Below, piece after piece: positions 21,152-28,710 of a stretch of DNA of 64,000 bases. The position numbers and the translations under genes are program-made. Each line of letters starts with the position of its first letter. Within the stretch, counting starts at the first letter, position 1. Source of the stretch: Auricularia sp. M13 (taxonomy: Eukaryota; Basidiomycota; Agaricomycetes; Auriculariales; Auriculariaceae); assembly GCA_037042915.1 (NCBI GenBank), contig CM073193.1:2356001-2420000 (forward strand), written 5' to 3'. Under the pieces are notes generated by a model. It searched no databases. It had not been told where the DNA came from and saw nothing but the letters and a program-made list of their open reading frames with translations.

Positions 21152-21267
21152 TGTACCAGGCTTGGCTGGACATGCTCGGATGTACATACAGAGTCCGCTA
21201 TCTCACTTGGTTCCGTTCCACCGAGACCACCCGCTGCGGGCCCCCCTGGCCCTTCCCGACTGCCACA
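21152..21267 (+). repeat. Right 116 bp LTR
   Basis: Begins TGTACCAGGCTTGGCTGG, ends GACTGCCACA. Preceded by the polypurine tract at 21139-21151 and followed by the ATGT duplication. Confidence 0.88.
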
Positions 21268-21368
21268 ATGTCCTGCACTTTGCCAGCGGCAGAACGTTTG
21301 TTCGCTGGCGGTGGAGTATTCTGTAACCAGCCAGGATCAAGTGCTTCGTCAGCAAGCTTCCATTTTTT

Positions 21369-21530
21369 GCTAGGAAGTCCCAGCGCATTCCAGCGCGTTC
21401 CTCGAGAGTCTCTGAATCTCTCAGACATTCTCAATTATTCTAGACTTTCTGTACTTTGATGTATATAAGGAGACCCAGTCTCCATTCTAAAATAGCATCC
21501 TTGTATTTACACTTGAACTGCTTTAAGGCG
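21369..21530 (+). promoter_or_regulatory. TATA-containing, LTR-like stretch
   Basis: TGCTAGGAAGTCCC at 21369 is followed by a clear TATA box (GTATATAAGGAGACCC, about 21461-21476). This order resembles a retroelement LTR promoter. No partner LTR was found, so it could be a solo LTR of the old gypsy element whose integrase starts at 22351. Confidence 0.35.
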
Positions 21531-21847
21531 GCAGCATCCGTCCTTCATTTGAGAGTGCGTCGCCGGTCTTTGAGACCTGCCGCATACCCGGAATACGTAG
21601 AGATCACTGTACTCTGTCTCGTTGTTTACTCAAGAGGCCGCTTAAGTGAATCTGAGCGTGAGCAACACGAATATTCCTTGCAGCTACTACCAGAAGGCTA
21701 CAATTTGGTGGACGAATCGGTCTTGAGCTTGCCTCTATCCACTATACAACGTCATTATCCATTGCAAGGCGATATGTCGAAGCCTGGGGCAGTATTATTC
21801 GCGAGTGTATCTACAGTAGCATTCCAAGTGCAATATGCCATGGCGCA

Positions 21848-21868
21848 CCCCCCCCCCCCCCCCCCCCC
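21848..21868. repeat. Poly(C) tract, 21 nt
   Basis: An uninterrupted run of 21 cytosines. Its length is likely unstable and it is a candidate site of assembly error. Confidence 0.9.
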
Positions 21869-21893
21869 ATCACCACGGCTTCTTATCACTGGA

Positions 21894-22140
21894 AGTGTTG
21901 ACACCCGGGTGCCCTCACCTCACAAACATGCTCCAAACACTGAGATATGGTTGAGGAACATGCTCAGAGTGCAGTGAAACCTATATTACAAGTTTATTTA
22001 AATATTCATTTTTCCAAATAAGGCAATTTGGACCCTGAGGAGGCCTCCTGAGCATGCTTCCCAAGCATATTTGAGTGTTAGGAGCATGTCTGGGAGGTGA
22101 GGGAACTTGGTGTTCCTCCCAGCTACAAGAGTGTTGGCAC
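21894..22140. mobile_element. About 250 bp foldback MITE
   Basis: 21913-21966 (CTCACCTCACAAACATGCTCC and onward to GAACATGCTCAG) is the inverted counterpart of 22050-22104 (CTGAGCATGCTTCCCAAGCA to GGAGGTGAGGG). The centre is AT-rich. Outer GTGTTGACAC / GTGTTGGCAC may mark the ends. There is no ORF and no certain target duplication. Confidence 0.65.
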
Positions 22141-22250
22141 TTTGATTGGAGTGTCAGCACCTTGATGGAGTGTCGGCACTCTGATGGGAGTGTCACCACT
22201 GCTGACTAAGTGTGTCCACACACTGACTGAGTGTGTCCACACATCAAAAG
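22129..22250. repeat. Degenerate tandem repeat, about 20 bp unit, six units
   Basis: Successive units GAGTGTTGGCACTTTGATTG, GAGTGTCAGCACCTTGATG, GAGTGTCGGCACTCTGATGG, GAGTGTCACCACTGCTGACTA, AGTGTGTCCACACACTGACTG and AGTGTGTCCACACATC show progressive drift from left to right. Confidence 0.75.
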
Positions 22251-22350
22251 TGCTGTGCACACACTTTCTACAGGTGAGAAACACCCAAATTGGTGTGACA
22301 CCCCCTTTTCAGTGGGAAATAATAAATGTACACTTTAAGGAGGATAGCTA

Positions 22351-22838
22351 CCCATCAGCAAGGGCGGGTACCGGACAGTTCTCCTTTTCATAGACGTCAA
22401 CACGCGCTTCGTGTGGGGCTACAAGTCGACCAAGAAGGCTGGTTCTGGTGCGTTTACCGTCGCGAGCCTCTGCAACATGAACAAGATGTTTGTGTCGCTC
22501 AAGCTCTTCAGCACTGACACAGCCTGCAATATGTCCTTTTCAGCACATTCTCAGTGGCACAAAAGGACGTGAGAAAGCATTGAAAAAAGTTCGTGCATTG
22601 GCACTAATGCACGAACTTTTTTCAATGTGTTCTCAAAGCCTATTGTGCCACCCAAAAAGTATTGAAAAGGACATCTTGCAGGCTGTGTGACGGCGGCAGC
22701 CACTTTGATTGTAGGGAGGTACATACATACTGTAGGGAGGCCAGCATCGAGTACACAAAGACACCTCCCTACTCTCCGCGGGCAAACAGCCTCGTCGAGG
22801 AGACAAATAGGACACTGCTTGGCCACCTGCGGCGATAC
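22351..22838 (+). pseudogene. Old Ty3/gypsy integrase, segment 1 (outermost host of the nest)
   Basis: Plus-strand reading LLFIDVNTRFVWGYKSTKK (integrase first catalytic Asp), then FSTDGGSHFDC (second Asp) interrupted by the MITE at 22518-22687, then IEYTKTPPYSPRANSLVEET (catalytic Glu in NSLVEE) up to GHLRRY at 22838. The frame continues at 32445 after the 9.6 kb gypsy insertion and at 36679 after the hAT insertion. The fold and spacing match integrases of Agaricomycete gypsy polyproteins. Upstream parts (gag, RT) are not preserved here. Confidence 0.85.
22518..22687. mobile_element. 170 bp palindromic MITE, TSD TGA
   Basis: Inverted ends CACAGCCTGCAATATGTCC and GGACATCTTGCAGGCTGTG. The element folds on itself through the centre TTCGTGCATTGGCAC / TAATGCACGAA. 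TGA is duplicated at 22515-22517 and 22688-22690. Deleting the element with one TGA restores FSTDGGSHFD in the integrase. CAC...GTG ends with a 3 bp duplication suggest a CACTA-like or Harbinger-like driver. Confidence 0.92.
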
Positions 22839-23615
22839 TGACGCGCAGGTTCCGGGGCAGAAGGAGCTAGGCAGTCGGGGGCGGGGACCCGGTAGGAATA
22901 CTAGCCCGAATAGCACTGAGAGCGGATAAATCCCCTGTATGCGTGCGGAATAGAGTGAGAATGTTGATAGTGAGCGAGTAGGAAGCAGTCAGACGGATGG
23001 CCGCCAATCTGACGCTGTGAGAACGATCTTGAGGAGCTAGAGGGCCGATTTGAGCTTGAGGACTGAGAAGTTCAGAGAGAGAGTGGGGAACTATATTCTG
23101 GGGATCAGGATGCACAGTCAGAGGTTTAAGTACATTGGAAGCAAGCATATGGACGACGGAAAGCCGGATCTCAGACCGTGTACAGCAGGCGGAGGCAGAA
23201 TGGAGAGGATGTGAGAGGATGGTCGAAAGGCAGCAGAAACGATTGGATTGTGTTCAGAATGACGATGCGAGGCGATTGGTATGCATATCGTGGGGGGAAA
23301 GGTACACAGACGAGAGGGGGAAGTGTCTCAGACAGGGGGAGAGCGGGTGCAACCGCGGTGATGGTGCCGGACGATTTGATAAGGCCGTCGCGGTCATCCC
23401 GGGCTATCACTGCCGGATTAGCGAGAGGTCGAGAGTGCAAGACTGAAGACGAGGTGACGAAAGGCTAGCGTTAGAGGACGACGCAGTGTGCCATGAACGA
23501 GAGCAGCTGTGAGGCGGTGCTGACAGCGCAAATCCGGCCTAATCGGGAACTTTCCATATTCGGAATGGCAAGCTGGCCGCGCTGCGCCCCTGGTCGCCAC
23601 GAGCGTAGCTCGTCA
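22839..23615 (-). repeat. 3' LTR of the gypsy element (777 bp)
   Basis: On the plus strand it begins TGACGCGCAGGTTCCGG and ends GTAGCTCGTCA (TG...CA). Differences from the other LTR: second base G against A, GGAGCTAG against GGATCTAG, and GAGGCGG against GAGGTGG. Confidence 0.95.
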
Positions 23616-23685
23616 TATCCCGGGGTACTTGAATCATGGCCGTCCCCGGCCATCATAAAATCCGAGCGAGGCGAGGTGAGAGGCC

Positions 23686-24581
23686 ATGGAAACCCCCAAC
23701 GCAGAAAACCCCCCCGAGTCTGGCGAAGCGCGCGACAACGACGGCGGCAATCGTCCTGGTGAGCAGATCTTCCGCGAGGCGGCAGGCAGCTGACGTCGCA
23801 GACGGTTGTCTGTTCTGCGCCGACGGAGTACACGAGCGCGCCGAGTGCCCGAGGATGTGAGTGCCGTCGCTCAACGTGGCTCGCACTGACGATTGTAGCG
23901 CCAATCGACGGTTCTCAACCCGCCGCGACTTCTACTTTGACGAGGTAGAACTGGCGAGCGGATCTGTGAGTCGAGTCGCGCAGCAGTCGCGAACCGATGC
24001 TGAACGCCCCGTAGGAGGTCGTGGATGGAGCGTTTGCCGGCGCGCGCAACCTCCTACTCCGCGTCGGTCTCAGCACGCGAAGCGCGAAGCTGGCGCTCGA
24101 TGCTGCCTCCGCCGCTGTCTTCTTCACCGAGCTCACGCTGCTCGCGCATTCGATCCTTCAGGACAAGCCCGGCTCCGATGTTGATGGCCAGCGCATTCAT
24201 GATCTCGTCCGCGACTGCGAGCGACTGAGCGTAAGTCGCGCGCGTGAGGCCCAGGAGACGTCTAATAAATAAATTCAGTTCATCTTAGTCAATTACTTCG
24301 GATGCAGCAAAGTCGGTAGCGACGCCAAGGAGCTGCACGAGGGGCTGAAAGAGAAGCAGAAGCGGCTTTGGTCGCGTATCGAGGCGGGCGAGTACTTCGA
24401 CGGCGGCCTGGGTATGATCAAGAACAAGTACGACTTCTGGGAGGAGCCCGTGACGGAGATCGGCGTCGTGGGCGCGCTGTACCGCGTCCGCGGAGACTGG
24501 GGCGATTCGGCGGTCACGCTGCGCGAGTTCGTCCAAGCGCTGCGCGAGGAGTTCGACAGGTCCACACGGTATATGTATTAG
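23686..24581 (+). CDS. Antisense spliced gene inside the gypsy element, CCHC zinc-knuckle protein
   Basis: It sits on the strand opposite to gag-pol, between pol and the 3' LTR. Exons 23686-23758, 23790-23856, 23899-23965, 24015-24230 and 24279-24581 total 726 nt, which gives 241 codons plus stop with no internal stop. All four introns are GT-AG (31, 42, 49 and 48 nt; the last has CTAAT near its end). Exon 2 encodes CLFCADGVHERAEC, an exact CX2CX4HX4C knuckle. Exon 4 is helical (TRSAKLALDAASAAVFF). Exon 5 is charged (LKEKQKRLWSRIEAGEYFDG) and ends STRYMY-TAG, 8 bp from the pol stop. An alternative start at 23636 would avoid the unusually short first intron. The function is unknown. RNA or nucleic-acid binding is inferred from the knuckle only. 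Confidence 0.72.
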
Positions 24582-24589
24582 GCGCGCAG

Positions 24590-27500
24590 TCATAGCCTGA
24601 GGGCGTCGTCGCCGTCGTCCGCAACGTCGTCCTGTTTTCCATCGTTCTCGGCGTCACCGTCAAGCTTTTGTATTAGACGCAGCTGAGCCTCAGTGGCCTC
24701 CAATATATCCGCAACGTCGTAGAGCATGCCGTAGCGCGGGAAGTAGGGGATGACGCGGAACCGAGCACAGCGCAAGATGGAGACCGAGCCGTCGAGTTCG
24801 GCGATGGTATATGCACCACCCGCACGGCGTCGTACGACAACCATGGGCCCGTAGTAAGGATCCTCAGTTTTCTTGAGACCAAGATCTTTTTCGATGCGTG
24901 TGTTTCGGACGAGCACGAGCGCCCCAGGTTCGAATTTCCAGTCGCGGACGGAGCCGCCGTGACGGCGCATGTAGTCTTGTATGTTCTTGAAGCGCGAGTC
25001 GAGCACGCGCTCCCGAACGATAGCGAGGTCGTCTTCGCGGCGCTGCAGCTGCCGGGCGCGCAGAGCGATGAGGTCGGTCGTCAAAAGTGGGAATTCAGGC
25101 GGTTGTACGAGGTAGGTAGCCTCTGCGAGGTCGAGCGGCATGACAGGTTCGACACCGTGTGCCATATAAAACGGAGACATGCCCGTCGTTTGACGCACAG
25201 TCACGCCTTCGGCCCATAAGACGAGATGATAGACGTCATGCCAGCGCGACATTTCGCCGTCGCAGAGCTTGACAAGTGATTCGCGCACATCGTAATGTTT
25301 GTGCTCCACTGCCCCATTCGCCTGCGAGTTGTAGCCCGAAATCTTTATATGCCGTATGCCGTAGCGACGCTCGAGTTCGTCCAGCGCGGCGACGAACGGC
25401 TTGCCATTGTCGGTAATCCACTCGCAACAGAAACCCCAGCGGCAGAGGATATCCTCGAAGAAGAACTCGGCCAGGCTCTTCGCGGTCTCACGGCGCAACG
25501 CACGTGCCTCAGGCATCAAGGTCAAGCTGCAGCGCGCCTGTACGAGGTATTTGAACCCTCGAGACGGCGGCAGGTGCATGGTATCGATATAGACGCGCTG
25601 GAATAGAGTCGCAACAGCCGCCACAGTCGGCGGAATCTTCAGCTTGAACGTCGTGCGGCGTTGGCAGGTGCCGCATGTCGAGCAGTACCATCGCACATCT
25701 TCTGCAAGGCCCGGCCACCAGAAACACTCGCGAATGAGCCCCTCCGTCGGGAACGTGCCTTTGTGACCTGTGTTGTCGTGCGCGGCCTCGAGAATCGCGA
25801 CTCGTCGTGCAGGCTCTTGGACCACAATCTTGTGTCTCCCGTGTTCGTCACGGCGCATCAACCGTCCTTGCGCAGAGATGAAGAATTTCGACGCCTGACG
25901 GACGAACCAATGAACATGTTTCGCGTCGAGTGTCGAGGGTTTCTGGAATGTGCGTAGGTAATCTTCGAAGTCCACCAGCTGCGCGTCCTTGCGTTGTAGA
26001 GCACCAGAACGCGGTGGAATAACGACTGAGCCGTCCTCGAGCACGTTGGCGGGTAGAGACAGTGTAAGACGCTCAGGTATATCGGACAGCATAATCTGCG
26101 CGGATGACGCGGCGAACGGGCCTCCCCGCGGTACTTGGCTGTATGCGCGCTCCCGCACGCTCGCAGCGTTGCGCACGAGGGGGTTACCAGAGCGCGAGAC
26201 GACGGGTAATGTGTGATATGGAAGCGTGAGGGAGGCGGCGAACCAGAGGCCGAGCGCGCGGTCAAGCCACTCTTCGGCGTTGTCTGACTCCTGAGGATCG
26301 TTGGGCGACGGACGTCGACGTGACAGACCGTCAGCGGCGGCATGTCGATCGGCGGGGACGTGCACGAGCTTGATATTAAATAGCTGAACGCCTGCGATCC
26401 AGCGGTTTATCGTGGCGTTGGGCTGAAGGTCGGGGTGATTCAACATGCCTTTGATATATTTCGCGTCCATCTCCACCAGCAGCACTGGCAGGCCGAATAC
26501 GTAGACGCGAACGTTGCGCAGCGACCGCCAGAGCCCGTAAAGCTCGATCTTTGGCTGGGAATAACGAGCCTCAACCTCATTCCAGGCGATGCTGCCGAAC
26601 CGCGACGGGCAGCGTTCTCCTGCCGGTCCAAGCTGTAAGAGGATGAATCCAACGCCATATATCGAGGAATCCACAGCCAGGATAACGTCGCGACCACACT
26701 TATAGTCGACGGGCTTGATGCAAGGAGCACGTGCGACGGCTTCCTTGAGACGGAGCATCGCCTCGTGGCAGTCGTCATCGAATTCGAACGCAATATCCTT
26801 CTTCACGAGGTTCGTAAGCGGGCGCGCTATGAGCGCAAAGTTGCGTATCCACGGCCGTGCGAGACCAACGGTGCCGAGGAAGGCGCGCACGTCACTGGCG
26901 TTCTTGCATCGCGGCCAGTCGAGCACTCGCTGGACCTTGTCCTGCAGCGGACGTCGACCCTCAAATGAGACTTCGTATCCAATGACGATCAGGTGCGGCA
27001 CGCATATCTGAGCCTTCTTGCCCGAGATGGAGGCGCCCGCATGGCGTAGGCGCTGAATGATTCGGTTGAGGGAGTGCGCATACTCCCATATGAAGCGCCG
27101 GATGCCTTCGTTGTCCGGAATCGTCTCATAAGTGCCATCCTCGCGTCGAAAATGGCTGCGTGGTCCCAGCGGGTGCACGTCGTCAACAAAGACCTCCACG
27201 TCATCAGGCATCTCGGGGCTGAGCAGGAACAGGAGGTTGCCGTGTTGAATAGCGACGGCGTTTGAGTAGCCTTGCGGCAGACAGGTGAGACGTAGCGTGC
27301 CGACGAGCGTCTGGAAAGTGGTCAAGTCGCGCGAGTCGGGGTGCACGAGCTGTAGGTCGTAAGAGCTGAATTGGTCGAGAGCGCCGATGCAGGCGCGCCC
27401 CGCACATCGCTCGGAGACTTCGTCCGGAGACGGCAGCGTCCCCGCGTCGCGAATCGTCACGCTGTTGAGCCGCTGGGGGTCATGTACGATACGGAGGGAG

Positions 27501-27769
27501 GAGCCATCCTTCTTTACGACGCAAAACCAGCCTGAGCGGTATGCAGAAGTTGAAGGCTCGTACACGCCCGCCGCGATCTTGTCCTTCAAAAGCGCGACAA
27601 CGCGGTCGCGGATGGCGTGCAGAATGGGGATGTTTCGGTCTGTCCCTGACAGGCGGAAAGTAGTCGTCTCAGAAGCGACGACACTCGCGCTCTTCCCAAG
27701 CAAAAACCTCTTGATGGTGCTCGATGATGAACTCGAACAGCCTGACTTCCTGCGGCCAAAGGAAGCCAT
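24590..27769 (-). pseudogene. Gypsy pol: reverse transcriptase, RNase H, integrase
   Basis: Domains in order: RT (KIAAGVYEPSTSAYRSGWF, then GALDQFSSYD with catalytic Asp, LPQGYSNAV, EVFVDDV box), RNase H (ILAVDSSIYGVGFILLQL, KIELYGLWRSL, HAAADGLSRR), zinc-binding HHCC (HDNTGHKGTF ... CSTCGTCQ), and integrase core (VYIDTMHL, ITDNGKPF, NGAVEHKHYD, giving D, D, E), then a C-terminal domain. The ORF is open for 1,059 codons. It lacks its own N-terminal linkage: the preceding sequence HHQEVFAWEERECRRF ends at a TGA (27669-27671), and the expected DDYFPPV that follows lies in that other frame. As written, pol is disconnected by a stop and a frame change. Confidence 0.88.
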
Positions 27770-28710
27770 CCTTGTCGAGCGCGAATCCCATCATTCTTTC
27801 GCGGGTGAGATGCGCTGTGGTGGGCGCCCAACGCGGAGGATGCGTCGGCAACACCGGTAGCCCGTCCATGCAGTCGAGCGGTCGACGTCGTTCAATGCGA
27901 TATTCCTCAGGCATTCGCTCCTGGAGCGGCTTCACCTTCTTCGCGACGGGCTTATAGGGCTTCTTCGGGCGCCCAGTCTCGGGCTTAGGGCCATCTGGTA
28001 CGTGACGAGCGCCGTTGGCGGCGTATTCGACCTTGATTTCCGAGAAGACTTCGGCATACGACTGAAGGGCGGCGGACTCGGGCTGAGCGGGCATGTACTG
28101 CAGATAGAACGTGTATTCGTCATCGCCTGCAGGCGGTAGCGATACAAATTCCACCGCAGAGGACGGTGGGACGGACGGCGGATCAGACAGCTCATAAATG
28201 AGGCAGTCTGCGGACGGACGGACGGCGGACAGACGGACGGACGGACAGATTGGCGGATAGACGGACAGATGCGTAGCGGACGGCGGATCGGACAGCTCAA
28301 AGCTGGGTAGCGTGGGCGTCGCGGAGGAGTGGTTCCTTGAGTAACGCGCACTCGCGGCGCGACGGACGTCTCGTCCAACGGGGCTACCACCCGGGCAGCT
28401 CGGTTCTGATCTACAAAATACGTTGTTAATTTCGCGCGATATTGGGGGAGATTCCGGTCCATAAGATCGACAAAGAGCGGGGTGAGCAGCGGCCGGACGA
28501 GATAGAATGAGAGCATAGACAGGATGAGGAGGAATTTGGACTGGAGCGCGGATTCGAGCATATTCAGGGCGAGATAAAAGAGTGGAAGCACGGCTATATA
28601 CGGGTATGCGTGAGTAAATGATAACCGGACGTTCTGGAGCGGTTCGGACGAGGGAAGGGGCGGCAGCGAAGTGGTATGGTATACGGCGGTGCCAGGGCGA
28701 CCTTCCCCGC
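27669..28710 (-). other. Gypsy gag-pol linker region, third frame, with (GGAC)n-like repeats
   Basis: The minus-strand frame carries DEYTFYLQYMPAQPESAAL, a basic KKPYKPVAKKVKPLQERMPEE stretch (split here as KKPYKPVAKKV and KPLQERMPEE) and MMGFALDKDGFLWPQEVRLF, which normally lead into RT in this polyprotein family. A plus-strand GGACGGACGG microsatellite lies at about 28200-28260. The frame differs from both gag and RT. Whether this is decay or a recoding arrangement cannot be decided from one copy. Confidence 0.55.

Larger units (their letters stand above)
19718..21267 (+). mobile_element. Miniature LTR retrotransposon (TRIM-like), 116 bp LTRs, TSD ATGT
   Basis: Two direct repeats of exactly 116 bp (19718-19833 and 21152-21267, only a few differences) each begin TGTACCAGGCT and end ACTGCCACA, the TG...CA rule for LTRs. 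ATGT flanks the whole unit (19714-19717 and 21268-21271). Two bases after the left LTR is TGGTGATCACCGCGACTCG, able to pair with a tRNA 3' end finishing in CCA (primer-binding site). Directly before the right LTR is TTGGAGGGGGGAACC, a polypurine tract. The interior is only 1.3 kb, has no pol gene and holds a novel ORF. It must be mobilised in trans. Confidence 0.88.

Noticed and set aside
28200-28260. GGACGGACGG array as a regulatory element
   Set aside because: It is a simple tetranucleotide microsatellite inside the gypsy linker. Nothing supports a function.
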